From positions 1 to 38,987 of the forward strand of contig JAISUX010000105.1 in assembly GCA_031271805.1 (NCBI GenBank): a stretch of DNA of 38,987 nt, given 5' to 3'. The translations under genes and the position numbers were made by a program. This document shows positions 24,395 to 33,572 of this stretch, one piece after another; position 1 is the stretch's first letter; every line of letters starts with the position of its first letter. This stretch comes from Tannerella sp. GTDB taxonomy: Bacteria > Bacteroidota > Bacteroidia > Bacteroidales > Tannerellaceae. The notes beneath the pieces were generated by a model. The model searched no databases, was not told where the DNA came from, and saw only the letters and a program-made list of their open reading frames with translations.

Positions 24395-25342
24395 TTATAG
24401 TGACTGTAAATAATCATTCACACTCCGTTCGATCCTCCCGGCCACATCCTCATTCTCATTTCCGACAAACTTTTCGCCGGTGATATTCTCGTAAAGCTCT
24501 ATATATCTGTCGGTTATTCCTTTGACTATCGCAGGCGTCATTTCCGGAACGGTCTGCCCGGCTTTGCCATGGAAACCGTTATCCATCAGCCATTCACGCA
24601 CAAACTCCTTAGAAAGTTGCTTCTGGGCCTCGCCTTTTGCAAACCTCTCTTCATAGCCATCAGCATAGAAATAGCGTGAAGAATCGGGCGTATGAATCTC
24701 GTCCATCAGGTAGATGACCCCATCGCGCTTTCCGAACTCATATTTCGTATCCACGAGTATTAACCCTCGCTGTGCGGCAATTTCCGTCCCGCGAGCAAAC
24801 AAAGCAAGCGTATATTCCTCAAGCACAGCATAATCGTCCGCATCTACCAAACCCTGTGCAATAATTTCCGCCTTTGAAATATCTTCGTCGTGCCTCCCCT
24901 GCTCCGCTTTGGTTGTCGGCGTTACTATCGGCGTCGGGAATTTCTCGTTCTCACGCATCCCTTCGGGCAACTTGACCCCGCAAATTTCGCGAGCGCCGGC
25001 CTTGTAAGCCCGCCATGCACTGCCGCATAAATACCCGCGCACTATCATCTCTACCGGAAAACCCTCACATCGTACACCCACAGTAACCATCGGATCCGGC
25101 ACGGCAAGTTTCCAATTCGGGCAAATATCCGTTGTCGCATCTAAAAATTTTGCCGCTATCTGATTAAGTATCTGTCCTTTATAAGGAATACCCTCCGGCA
25201 AAACGACGTCGAACGCCGAAATCCTATCCGTCGCAACCATTATCAGCAAATCATCATTGATATTGTAAACATCGCGGACTTTACCATGATAAACACCCTT
25301 TTGTCCGGGATACAAAAAATCTGTCTTAACTAAAGCTCTCAT
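24395..25342 (-). CDS. purC: Phosphoribosylaminoimidazole-succinocarboxamide synthase
   Basis: A 315-residue SAICAR synthase: it joins CAIR and aspartate with ATP in de novo purine synthesis. Seen: [28 protein letters not shown] (residues 17-44), the ATP-grasp-like N terminus; [30 protein letters not shown] near 80-108; [11 protein letters not shown] near 205; [13 protein letters not shown] near 222. The long form, near 315 residues, is the one common in Bacteroidota. The start [14 protein letters not shown] at 25342 lies 16 bases after phoH; a longer frame to 25393 overlaps phoH and adds unrelated sequence. Confidence 0.95.
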   Translation of the reverse strand: MRALVKTDFLYPGQKGVYHGKVRDVYNINDDLLIMVATDRISAFDVVLPEGIPYKGQILNQIAAKFLDATTDICPNWKLAVPDPMVTVGVRCEGFPVEMIVRGYLCGSAWRAYKAGAREICGVKLPEGMRENEKFPTPIVTPTTKAEQGRHDEDISKAEIIAQGLVDADDYAVLEEYTLALFARGTEIAAQRGLILVDTKYEFGKRDGVIYLMDEIHTPDSSRYFYADGYEERFAKGEAQKQLSKEFVREWLMDNGFHGKAGQTVPEMTPAIVKGITDRYIELYENITGEKFVGNENEDVAGRIERSVNDYLQSL

Positions 25343-25358
25343 ATATAACTCATTTAAT

Positions 25359-26309
25359 TTATTGTTTATTTGCATAATCTTCCGTGGATTCATAAGCCTC
25401 CACTATCTTCTGCACCAAGCGGTGCCGGACAATATCCTTTTTCTCGAACCGCACCCGCCCGATTCCCGGCACGCGCTCAAGTATATCCATCGCATGTACA
25501 AGCCCCGACTTTACCGAAGGCGGCAAGTCAATCTGCGTCGTGTCGCCCGTGACAATCATCTTTGCATTAGTTCCCAAGCGCGTTAGAAACATCTTAATCT
25601 GCTGAACGGTAGTATTTTGCGCCTCGTCGAGAATTATTATTGCGTCATTCAGCGTCCGCCCGCGCATGAAGGCAAGCGGAGCTATCTGAATCGTGTTGTT
25701 ATCCATATATTCCTTCAACTTCGCCGCCGGAATCATCTCCTGAAGCGCGTCATAGAGCGGCTGCAAATACGGATCAAGTTTGTCCTTCATCTCGCCGGGC
25801 AAAAATCCGAGTTTCTCCCCTGCTTCAACCGCCGGGCGACTCAATATCAACCTCCTGGCCTGCTTATTCTTTAAAGCCCTTACTGCCAGAGCTATAGCAA
25901 CGTATGTCTTACCCGAACCTGCCGGCCCGACAGCAAAGACAAGGTCGTTTGTTTCAAAACTCTTGACTAACTTTTGCTGATTCTCCGACCGCGCCGATAT
26001 AGCCTTGCCGTTAATGCCATAGATAATTATGTTCGATGGCATGGCTATTTCGACCTTCCCGCCGCGGGCGATGCCGATGATGATATCTTCGGTAATGGAA
26101 TTGAACGATTCGCAATATTTCTCAATCTCACGAATCTTCTTCAGGAAATCCTCCGACTCTTCTTCCTCGCCGATAACTTTCATTACGTTACCGCGCGCCA
26201 CTATGCGCAACTTCGGGAAAAGGTTCTTTATCAGTTGAAGGTGCGTATTGTTAACCCCATAAAACACAAGCGGGTCAACACTCTCGAGTATGTATATTCT
26301 TTCTATCAT
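25359..26309 (-). CDS. PhoH family ATPase
   Basis: A 316-residue PhoH-like protein, a P-loop ATPase related to helicases and linked to RNA metabolism. An N-terminal KH-like region (about 1-95) has [25 protein letters not shown]; the ATPase follows with Walker [14 protein letters not shown] near 128, [16 protein letters not shown] near 156, Walker [11 protein letters not shown] near 223 and [10 protein letters not shown] near 255. The ATG at 26309 is chosen over 26321 because the -7 box spans 26319-26326 and would overlap the earlier start. First gene of the phoH-purC-aroE unit. Confidence 0.93.
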   Translation of the reverse strand: MIERIYILESVDPLVFYGVNNTHLQLIKNLFPKLRIVARGNVMKVIGEEEESEDFLKKIREIEKYCESFNSITEDIIIGIARGGKVEIAMPSNIIIYGINGKAISARSENQQKLVKSFETNDLVFAVGPAGSGKTYVAIALAVRALKNKQARRLILSRPAVEAGEKLGFLPGEMKDKLDPYLQPLYDALQEMIPAAKLKEYMDNNTIQIAPLAFMRGRTLNDAIIILDEAQNTTVQQIKMFLTRLGTNAKMIVTGDTTQIDLPPSVKSGLVHAMDILERVPGIGRVRFEKKDIVRHRLVQKIVEAYESTEDYANKQ

Positions 26310-26318
26310 ATAAGGCGA

Positions 26319-26326
26319 CAAAGATA
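26319..26326 (-). promoter_or_regulatory. -7 box TATCTTTG of phoH-purC-aroE
   Basis: Minus-strand TATCTTTG ends nine bases before the ATG at 26309. The leader would be only a few bases long, so this is another near-leaderless promoter; it also decides the start codon of phoH. Confidence 0.6.
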
Positions 26327-26372
26327 ATAAAAAATTTTATAATCCCAACATAATTTCCTTCAATCAAAAAAA

Positions 26373-27626
26373 TCATTCGAAACGTATTGACTTAGTCGGC
26401 TCAATCTTGGAGATAAGATACGAAGGCGCTATCATCATTAGCATCGAAATAACAAACGTACCTATATTAATAAGCAACAACGATACCCACCCAAGCTCTA
26501 TCGGCACCGAATCCAAATAATACGACTCCGGATTGAGCGTCAGGAAACCAAACTTCGCCTGCAAGAAGCAAAACGCAATTCCAATAACATTACCCCATAT
26601 CATACCTTTGATTATCAGAAACATAGATATATACAAAAATATTTTCCTGATACTGTAATCGCTTTCGCCAAGCGCCTTCAGAACCCCAATCATGTTCGTC
26701 CGCTCAAGAATTATAATCAGCAGACCGGAAATCATCGTGAATCCCGAAACAATTATCATCAGTATCAACAAAAGCACAACATTTGAATCCAACACCGCCA
26801 ACCAATTGAATATCATTGGATTAAGCTCTTTTATCGACCTCACGTAGTATGTGTTGCCAAGCCTGTCCTTAGTGTCGATAAGCGAGAAATAGAGTTCGTC
26901 GGTAAGCTCATCCAACCGCTCGTAATCGTCGATATATATCCCTACCCCGCTCGCCATGTCGGAATCCCATCCGTTAAGGCGACGCAAATGCTTGATATCG
27001 CATAAGACAAACAACTTGTCGTAATCGGTAAAGCCCGTATCGTAAATCCCCGCAATATCGAATTTTCGCGCTCTAACATCCTTATTATTAACAAAATACA
27101 CTATAAACGAATCTCCGCATGACAGTCGCAGCAGCATTGCCGTAGTCCTCGACATCAGCACTTTGTTGCTCAACTTCAGCGAATCGTAAGCCACCATCTG
27201 CCCTTCCGTCAGATGCTCTTTGAAAAAGACGGTATCGAAATCGGCTCCCATTCCCTTCATCACAACTCCCTGGAAATCAGTCTCTGTCTTTATAATCCCC
27301 GGTTTGGTGGCAAAGGATTCCACATGCCTGACGCCATCGGTAGCCTCAAGCGCCCTCCGCAACGAATCGCCGACAGCAATAGGCGTCGCTTCGTACGAAT
27401 TGTTATTGTCGAAATTTGTCAGTTGAATATGCGAGCCGAAGCCTATGACTTTGTTGCGAACCTCTTTTTTGAAGCCTATGACGATAGCTACGGCAACAAT
27501 CATGACCGCCAATCCAACGGCAATTCCCGCCATTGCAATCCGGATAACCGGTGGTGTAGCCCGCTTGCCATCGTCCTTCTCACGTAAAAAATGGATCCGG
27601 TTGGCAATAAAAAACTCCAAACTCAT
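26373..27626 (-). CDS. ABC transporter permease of the LolC/LolE-FtsX type
   Basis: A 417-residue inner-membrane protein with one helix near residues 30-50 (AMAGIAVGLAVMIVAVAIVI), a large periplasmic domain (about 55-265) and three C-terminal helices (about 285-400), the plan of LolC/LolE lipoprotein-release permeases and of FtsX-family permeases in general. FIANRIHFLREKDDGKRATPPVIRIAMAGIAVG at residues 6-38 is like Bacteroidota LolE. No ATPase (LolD) is adjacent, so the partner must be elsewhere. The start overlaps the aminotransferase stop by four bases (ATGA), so the two are translated from one mRNA. Confidence 0.85.
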   Translation of the reverse strand: MSLEFFIANRIHFLREKDDGKRATPPVIRIAMAGIAVGLAVMIVAVAIVIGFKKEVRNKVIGFGSHIQLTNFDNNNSYEATPIAVGDSLRRALEATDGVRHVESFATKPGIIKTETDFQGVVMKGMGADFDTVFFKEHLTEGQMVAYDSLKLSNKVLMSRTTAMLLRLSCGDSFIVYFVNNKDVRARKFDIAGIYDTGFTDYDKLFVLCDIKHLRRLNGWDSDMASGVGIYIDDYERLDELTDELYFSLIDTKDRLGNTYYVRSIKELNPMIFNWLAVLDSNVVLLLILMIIVSGFTMISGLLIIILERTNMIGVLKALGESDYSIRKIFLYISMFLIIKGMIWGNVIGIAFCFLQAKFGFLTLNPESYYLDSVPIELGWVSLLLINIGTFVISMLMMIAPSYLISKIEPTKSIRFE

Positions 27627-28822
27627 ACCGTTCTCCCCGGATACTCTTCCAACGCTCGCCGCAATACTTCCAGCGCTTTCCCAAGGTCTTCACGATTAAG
27701 CACATACGCAAGTCGCACCTCGTCGCGCCCATAACCCGGCGTAGTATAAAATCCGGATGCCGGCGCCATCATAATAGTCTGGTTTTCAAACGAAAAATCC
27801 CGAAGACACCAAGCGCAAAACTTGTCGGAATCATCAACAGGCAACTTCGCAACCGTATAGAACGCCCCCATCGGAATGGGCGAATAGCAACCGGGAATAC
27901 GGTTGATACCGTCCACAAGGAAGTTACGGCGCTGAAGATACTCGTTGTACACCGACAGCATATACTCCTCCGACGTGTCAAGCGACGCTTCGGCGACCAA
28001 CTGCCCCAATAACGGCGGACATAGCCGCGCCTGGCACCATTTCATAACGTTATCGCGCACCTGTAAGTTCTTAGTTATCAGCGCCCCTACACGTATGCCG
28101 CACTCACTGTAACGCTTCGACACCGAATCGACAAGCACCACATTTTGCTCTATCCCTTCGAGATGAAACGCCGAAATATAAGGCGCCCCAGTATAGCAAA
28201 ACTCACGATAAACCTCATCCGAAAACAGGAACAGGTCGTATTTCTTCACCAAATCACGCAAGCGGTTCATCTCCTCTTGAGTATAAAGATAGCCCGTCGG
28301 GTTGTTAGGATTACAAATCATCACCGCCTTTGTGTGGGGTGTAATCAACTTCTCAAACTCGTCGAAGCCAGGCATCGTGAAACCATTGTCGATCGACGAC
28401 GGTATCGTCCTGATAACCGCACCGCACGAAATGGCAAAGGCCATATAATTGGCATAAGCAGGTTCGGGAATGATAATCTCATCGCCCGGATCAAGGCAAG
28501 CCATGAACGAAAAGTTCACCGCCTCCGAACCGCCGGTCGTAATCATGATATCATCGACATCAACCATGATTTTGAAACGACGATAGTAAGCGACTAACTT
28601 CTCGCGGAAGCTCCGCAAACCCTCGCTCGGTCCGTACTCAAGCACCTTACGATCTACCTTGCGCACAGCGTCAATCCCAATCTCAGGCGTCGGCAAATCC
28701 GGCTGCCCAATGTTGAGATGATAAACCTTTATCCCCTTCGCCTTGGCTTTGTTGGCCAACGGCACTAATTTTCTTATCGGCGATTCAGGCATGCTGAGTC
28801 CCCTTGATGATATAATTGGCAT
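27623..28822 (-). CDS. PLP-dependent aminotransferase, class I/II
   Basis: A 399-residue aspartate-aminotransferase-fold enzyme. Seen: VYHLNIGQPDLPTPE near 34-48, GGSEAVNFSFMACLDPGDEI near 97-116, CNPNNPTGYLY near 168-178, the PLP Asp in FLFSDEVYREF near 200, the Schiff-base Lys in DSVSKRYSECGIRVG near 234-248, and the C-terminal Arg in DEVRLAYVL near 372. The amino donor cannot be told from sequence. The ATG at 28822 is supported by a -7 box 22 bases upstream; the frame start at 28873 lies before that promoter. Co-transcribed with the LolC/E-like permease, an odd functional pair. Confidence 0.93.
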   Translation of the reverse strand: MPIISSRGLSMPESPIRKLVPLANKAKAKGIKVYHLNIGQPDLPTPEIGIDAVRKVDRKVLEYGPSEGLRSFREKLVAYYRRFKIMVDVDDIMITTGGSEAVNFSFMACLDPGDEIIIPEPAYANYMAFAISCGAVIRTIPSSIDNGFTMPGFDEFEKLITPHTKAVMICNPNNPTGYLYTQEEMNRLRDLVKKYDLFLFSDEVYREFCYTGAPYISAFHLEGIEQNVVLVDSVSKRYSECGIRVGALITKNLQVRDNVMKWCQARLCPPLLGQLVAEASLDTSEEYMLSVYNEYLQRRNFLVDGINRIPGCYSPIPMGAFYTVAKLPVDDSDKFCAWCLRDFSFENQTIMMAPASGFYTTPGYGRDEVRLAYVLNREDLGKALEVLRRALEEYPGRTV

Positions 28823-28844
28823 AAAATATATAATTTTCGGTCGG

Positions 28845-28852
28845 CAAAAGTA
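28845..28852 (-). promoter_or_regulatory. -7 box TACTTTTG of the aminotransferase-permease operon
   Basis: Minus-strand TACTTTTG fits TAnnTTTG, 22 bases upstream of the ATG at 28822. It is divergent to the glycan-initiating gene promoter in the 210-base gap 28823-29032. Confidence 0.55.
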
Positions 28853-28902
28853 ATATTTTGTAGCGGATTTCACAAGAAGAATAGTTTTTTTTCACGGTTT
28901 TT

Positions 28903-28933
28903 TTTGCATATTGGATAAAAAACACTAACTTTG
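28903..28933 (+). promoter_or_regulatory. Promoter of the glycan-initiating genes
   Basis: TTTG at 28903-28906 and TAACTTTG at 28926-28933, 19 bases apart. The ATG at 29033 leaves a leader of about 95 bases. Confidence 0.7.
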
Positions 28934-29032
28934 CCGCCCGAAACTCGAACATAATCGTCAATTGCAAATGGGTGAACTATATGTGACTGACGTGTTTTGG
29001 TATGCTACAATTATTTTTATAAACACCTGAAT

Positions 29033-30133
29033 ATGAGCTATTTATGCGTATTTTTGTCGTTTTTTTCTTCGTTGTTCTTGGCTCTGCTAATCATCCCGAA
29101 GATATTGTTCATTGCTGTTAAACATTCTTTATTCGACACAGTGAACGATCGTAAGATTCACGCCGGTAACGTCCCCCGAATCGGCGGGGTGTCGTTCATA
29201 CCTTGTATTCTCGTGTCTATAACGTTTGTCCTCGGAATATACTACATGAACACCGACTTTAACCTCGGCGACCTGTATTTCAACAATTCCGAATTTTACC
29301 TGCTAATATGCGCGCTCTTGCTGCTCTACATCGGAGGCATCAAAGACGACCTCGTAGGACTTCGCCACTATTACAAATTCTATTTGCAGGTAATATCGTC
29401 CGTCATTATTGTCTTTTCCGGCCTGTTCATCAATAATCTATACGGATTCCTCGGTATATGGACTATTTCGCCTTTCGTCGGCATCCCGCTAACAGTATTT
29501 ATAATAATCTTCATCATAAATTCCATCAACTTTATCGACGGCATGGACGGCCTCGCATCCGGCCTGAGCATCTTCGCCCTGTGCGTTTACGGCACCCTGT
29601 TCATGTTTCATGACTTATGGTTTTATACCATGCTAGCATTCAGCACTATAGGAGTACTTATCCCGTTCTTCTGTTATAACGTCTTCGGCAATGCCAAACG
29701 CCATAACAAACTCTTTATGGGCGATTCGGGAAGCCTGACGCTCGGACTGATCCTCGCTTTCCTGGCTATACGCTATTGCCGACACATCCCGTCGAACTTC
29801 GAACCGTTCAACAACATCGTTGTTATAGCATTCTCGCCTATCATCATCCCGATACTTGACATAACGAACGTTATCTTTATCCGCTTAGTGAGTAAGAAAA
29901 ACCTGTTCGTTGCCGATAATAATCATATCCACCACAAGCTACTCAATTTAGGCCTCAGCAAATCGGTCTCATTAATGCTTTTGCTGCTGCTCAACGGCGC
30001 TATTTGCCTGTTCAATTTTATTATAATGAAATATCTTAACGGCGCAATAATTCTATTAATAGATTTTATATTATGGGCAGCCATCAATTATTATATATTA
30101 ATAAAGAGAAAAAAAAACGTCGTCAATCAATAA
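29033..30133 (+). CDS. Polyprenyl-phosphate N-acetylhexosamine-1-phosphate transferase (MraY/WecA family)
   Basis: A 366-residue integral membrane enzyme with about 10-11 helices that transfers a sugar 1-phosphate from a UDP-sugar to undecaprenyl phosphate, the first step of O-antigen or capsule synthesis. Family motifs: VPRIGGVSF near 47, GGIKDDLVGL near 101, the catalytic INSINFIDGMDGLASG near 161, FMGDSGSLTLG near 227, and the cytoplasmic His motif DNNHIHHKLLNLG near 297. The ATG at 29033 is taken; an upstream TTG at 28997 would add 12 residues of no family character. It stands at the head of the surface-glycan region, 19 bases before the epimerase. Confidence 0.9.
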   Translation: MSYLCVFLSFFSSLFLALLIIPKILFIAVKHSLFDTVNDRKIHAGNVPRIGGVSFIPCILVSITFVLGIYYMNTDFNLGDLYFNNSEFYLLICALLLLYIGGIKDDLVGLRHYYKFYLQVISSVIIVFSGLFINNLYGFLGIWTISPFVGIPLTVFIIIFIINSINFIDGMDGLASGLSIFALCVYGTLFMFHDLWFYTMLAFSTIGVLIPFFCYNVFGNAKRHNKLFMGDSGSLTLGLILAFLAIRYCRHIPSNFEPFNNIVVIAFSPIIIPILDITNVIFIRLVSKKNLFVADNNHIHHKLLNLGLSKSVSLMLLLLLNGAICLFNFIIMKYLNGAIILLIDFILWAAINYYILIKRKKNVVNQ

Positions 30134-30152
30134 ACCATTAACATTCAAATAA

Positions 30153-31154
30153 TTGAATCATTCGGTAATCAATCCTCAAACTCAACAAACCTCGTCGGTT
30201 CTTGTCACCGGCGGCGCAGGTTTTATAGGATCCAATCTCTGCGAAATTCTGCTTGCACAAGGTAACATAGTCCGTTGCCTCGATAACTTCTCGACCGGAA
30301 AGCGCGAGAATATTCAGCCTTTCCTGTCCGATCCCAACTTCATGCTCATAGAAGGTGATATTCGTGATCTCCCGACATGCCGTCATGCAGTTGAAGGGAT
30401 GGATTTTGTCCTCCACGAAGCCGCACTCGGCTCTGTCCCCCGCTCTATCAAAGACCCGGCTACAACCAACGAGGTGAATATCTCCGGTTTCCTGAATATG
30501 CTGATTGCCGCCCGCGATGCCAAAATAAAACGCTTTATATATGCGGCCAGCAGCTCGACCTACGGCGACAGCAAGGCCTTACCGAAAACGGAAAATGTGA
30601 TCGGCAAACCGCTCTCGCCTTACGCAATAACCAAGTATGTGAACGAACTCTATGCCGACGTCTTCGCACAAACCTACGGCATGGAAACCATCGGCCTGCG
30701 TTACTTCAACGTCTTCGGCCGACGTCAAGACCCCAATGGCGCTTATGCGGCAGTTATCCCTCTGTTTGTCAAGAAGTTAATCAACCACGAACAACCGGTT
30801 ATCAACGGCGACGGAGAGTATTCGCGCGATTTCACCTATATAGATAACGTCCTACAGATGAATATGTTAGCGCTCTCAACCGACGATCCGGAAGCCGTAA
30901 ATCAGGTTTACAACACCGCCTTCGGCGAGCGCACAACATTGAATCAGTTGGTAGCCTATCTCAAAGAATACCTGTCGGAATACGACAGCAAGATCGCAGA
31001 GATAGAGCCGCTTCACGGCGCAAACCGCCAGGGAGACATCCCCCATTCCCTCGCAAGCATCGAAAAAGCCCGAAAACTGCTCCATTACAACCCGCAATAC
31101 TCAATGAAATCCGGCCTAAAAGAAGCCGTAAAATGGTATTGGGAGAATTTATAA
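30153..31154 (+). CDS. UDP-N-acetylglucosamine 4-epimerase-like SDR (WbpP/TviC type)
   Basis: A 333-residue extended short-chain dehydrogenase that inverts C4 of a UDP-hexosamine to supply an activated sugar for surface glycan. Seen: NAD-binding TGGAGFIGSNL near 18-28, LDNFSTGKRENI near 43-54, the WbpP-like LHEAALGSVPRSIKDP near 86-101, YAASSSTYGDS near 129, the catalytic Tyr/Lys in YAITKYVNELYAD near 152, and LRYFNVFGRRQDP near 177. The start must be the TTG at 30153, because an in-frame TAA lies immediately upstream (30150-30152) and no ATG precedes the NAD motif. Composition matches the housekeeping genes, not the AT-rich cassette after it. Confidence 0.9.
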   Translation: MNHSVINPQTQQTSSVLVTGGAGFIGSNLCEILLAQGNIVRCLDNFSTGKRENIQPFLSDPNFMLIEGDIRDLPTCRHAVEGMDFVLHEAALGSVPRSIKDPATTNEVNISGFLNMLIAARDAKIKRFIYAASSSTYGDSKALPKTENVIGKPLSPYAITKYVNELYADVFAQTYGMETIGLRYFNVFGRRQDPNGAYAAVIPLFVKKLINHEQPVINGDGEYSRDFTYIDNVLQMNMLALSTDDPEAVNQVYNTAFGERTTLNQLVAYLKEYLSEYDSKIAEIEPLHGANRQGDIPHSLASIEKARKLLHYNPQYSMKSGLKEAVKWYWENL

Positions 31155-31245
31155 GATGTCCGTAAAACGAAATATAGCGTACAATACCGTACTCAGGGTC
31201 GCAAATGAAAAATCATGTTTCTCATTATAAATCTTAATTGATACC

Positions 31246-32592
31246 ATGTTAACTATTGACATTGGACGAAAAGACGTGCTTTGGAACTATGCGGCGACGT
31301 TTTTAAGGATAGGGGTGGGAGTTATTCTTCTGCCGTTCATTCTTCGAGCATTCCCTCAAGAAACAGTTGCTATATGGACTATTTTTTCTACCATCATTGC
31401 ACTGACTTCGCTTCTTGATTTTGGCTTTAATCCGTCTTTTTCGCGTAATGTATCATACGTGATAAGTGGTGTCAAGGAACTAAAAGAGAAAGGAGTTCAA
31501 GTGATTGATAATATCGATGCAAAGATTGATTACGGGCTGTTGAAGGGATTAATTAATGCCATGCGATGGTTCTATTCACGCATGTCGCTGATACTCTTAC
31601 TAGTATTGACAACGGTAGGTACATATTATATTCACACGATATTAAAAACATATACGGGAAATCATACCGAAATCTATATCGCGTGGTTTATTCTTTGTAC
31701 GGTCAACACATATTCGCTTTATACATACTATTACGATGCCCTGATGCAAGGTATGGGTATGATAAAACGGATTAAACAGATAGACATAGTTGCCTATATC
31801 TTGTATCTAACAGTTGCTGCCGTACTAATAATGCTTCACTTCAACCTGATAGCCATAGTCAGTGCACAAGCCTTACAGGTACTTATAAAACGAATCCTAT
31901 CTCGCCAAACTATCTATACATCACAATTTAGATACCATCTTAACCAATACCAACCAAAAGCTCGAAAGGAATTTATCAAACCTATCCTGCCAAATGCCGT
32001 TAAGTTGGGGCTAACAAGTCTTGGCGGTTTTCTTGTTAATCGTTCCGCTGTTATTATTGGCGCATTATATTTATCATTGGAATTCATTGCTTCTTATGGA
32101 ATAACCATACAGATTATTGCTATCATTACTTCTATTTCAATGGTATATTTCTCTACTTATCAGCCACGTATTGTGCAGTTAAGAGTTCAAAATGACAAGC
32201 AAGGCATTAGACGATTGTATTTTCGCAGTATTACAATGATGTTTATGACTTTTGCCGTATTAGGTATTGGAGTTATCTTCTTGGGCGATTGGCTATTAGA
32301 AGTAATAAAAAGTAAGACTCCATTATTGCCGAAAGAGATGGTTCTATTAGCATTAATAGTGGCTTTATTGGAAACCAATCATTCTATTGCGGGCGGAATA
32401 TTGCTATCAAAAAATGAAGTGCCGTTTTTTATGGCATCAATTTTAGGAGGAATTGGAACTTTGATTCTATTATTGAGCTTATTGTCTTTTACTAATATAG
32501 GGGTATGGAGTTTGATAACAGCACAAGGAATGGCAAGTATTGTTTATAATAATTGGAAATGGCCGTATGAAGCCTATAAATCATTAAAATAA
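31246..32592 (+). CDS. Wzx-like polysaccharide flippase
   Basis: A 448-residue membrane protein with about 12 hydrophobic segments, of the polysaccharide transporter (MOP/PST) family. It would move lipid-linked glycan units across the inner membrane. The N terminus WNYAATFLRIGVGVILLPFILRAF at residues 14-37 and a later NAVKLGLTSLGGFLVNRSAVIIGALYLS near 248 are characteristic. No promoter is evident in the 91-base gap after the epimerase. From about this gene onward the DNA becomes AT-rich, a sign of transfer. It overlaps the next gene by one base (TAATG). Confidence 0.85.
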   Translation: MLTIDIGRKDVLWNYAATFLRIGVGVILLPFILRAFPQETVAIWTIFSTIIALTSLLDFGFNPSFSRNVSYVISGVKELKEKGVQVIDNIDAKIDYGLLKGLINAMRWFYSRMSLILLLVLTTVGTYYIHTILKTYTGNHTEIYIAWFILCTVNTYSLYTYYYDALMQGMGMIKRIKQIDIVAYILYLTVAAVLIMLHFNLIAIVSAQALQVLIKRILSRQTIYTSQFRYHLNQYQPKARKEFIKPILPNAVKLGLTSLGGFLVNRSAVIIGALYLSLEFIASYGITIQIIAIITSISMVYFSTYQPRIVQLRVQNDKQGIRRLYFRSITMMFMTFAVLGIGVIFLGDWLLEVIKSKTPLLPKEMVLLALIVALLETNHSIAGGILLSKNEVPFFMASILGGIGTLILLLSLLSFTNIGVWSLITAQGMASIVYNNWKWPYEAYKSLK

Positions 32593-33572
32593 TGGGGACA
32601 ATCGAATGTCTGTTGTGTGGTAATAAAGCACAAATAGTAGAACAAAATTATCCCGGATATAAGGAACCAGATAGATTCTCAATATGTAATTGCTCTTTTT
32701 GTAATACACAGTTTTCATATCCGCGTGTTGAAACTGCTCAATTATACGAATTTATCTATCAACATGCGGATATAGTACCCGGATATGACAGATATTACAA
32801 GTACAAAAATGTCGTAAAAAGCATTAAACATCCATTGAAATATCTTTCGGATTGTGAAGAAGCATATTGGGCTATTAATGATGCTCTCAAATATGATTCA
32901 AAAAACAAAGATAAATTAAAAATCTTGGAAGTAGGCTGCGGAATGGGATACCTTACATATTCTATCCATGAAGAGGGGTTCAATATTTTAGGCTTGGATA
33001 TCTCGCACGGTGCAATTGAAGAAGCGATAAATAATTTTGGAGAATATTATATATGTACGGATGTTTTTTCATATTCATCAGAGCACAAAGAAGAATATGA
33101 CAGGATAATACTAACTCAAGTAATAGAACATGTAGAAGACCCTGTAAAATGGATGCGTGCCCTTTCATTCATGCTGAAAAAGGGTGGAAAAATAATAGTT
33201 ACAACTGAAAACAAAACCATTTTCCCTAATGATGTAATATGGCAATCTGATTTGCCACCGGTTCATTTGTGGTGGTTCAGCGAACAATCAATGCAATATA
33301 TAGCGGATCAAATAGGAGCCGCATTGTATTTTACGAACTTCAGTAAATATAACACTGATGTAATGGGAAGATTCATATCACCAATAGATTATAATCAACA
33401 TAGGATATTTAAAGATGGACGAATTCAAGTAATTGAAAACTCACAATCAAAACTGCGCAATATTATTAAATCAATACCATTTGCAAAATACATATATCGG
33501 AAATATATCAATCCATTTGATATTATATTTGACAAACGCAGATTTACAATGGGCGCAATATTTATTAAATGA
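32592..33572 (+). CDS. Class I SAM-dependent methyltransferase with N-terminal zinc-ribbon motif
   Basis: A 326-residue protein. Residues 1-45 carry C-L-L-C near residue 6 and C-N-C-S-F-C near 33-38, a likely zinc-binding ribbon. The methyltransferase core (about 90-230) has KILEVGCGMGYLTYSI as SAM motif I, FNILGLDIS as the second acidic motif, and RIILTQVIEHVEDPVKWM as a post-motif. Family relatives include sugar methyltransferases of polysaccharide and antibiotic clusters; the substrate here is inferred to be a nucleotide sugar or glycan. AT-rich codons. Starts on the flippase stop and overlaps the next gene by four bases (ATGA). Confidence 0.82.
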   Translation: MGTIECLLCGNKAQIVEQNYPGYKEPDRFSICNCSFCNTQFSYPRVETAQLYEFIYQHADIVPGYDRYYKYKNVVKSIKHPLKYLSDCEEAYWAINDALKYDSKNKDKLKILEVGCGMGYLTYSIHEEGFNILGLDISHGAIEEAINNFGEYYICTDVFSYSSEHKEEYDRIILTQVIEHVEDPVKWMRALSFMLKKGGKIIVTTENKTIFPNDVIWQSDLPPVHLWWFSEQSMQYIADQIGAALYFTNFSKYNTDVMGRFISPIDYNQHRIFKDGRIQVIENSQSKLRNIIKSIPFAKYIYRKYINPFDIIFDKRRFTMGAIFIK

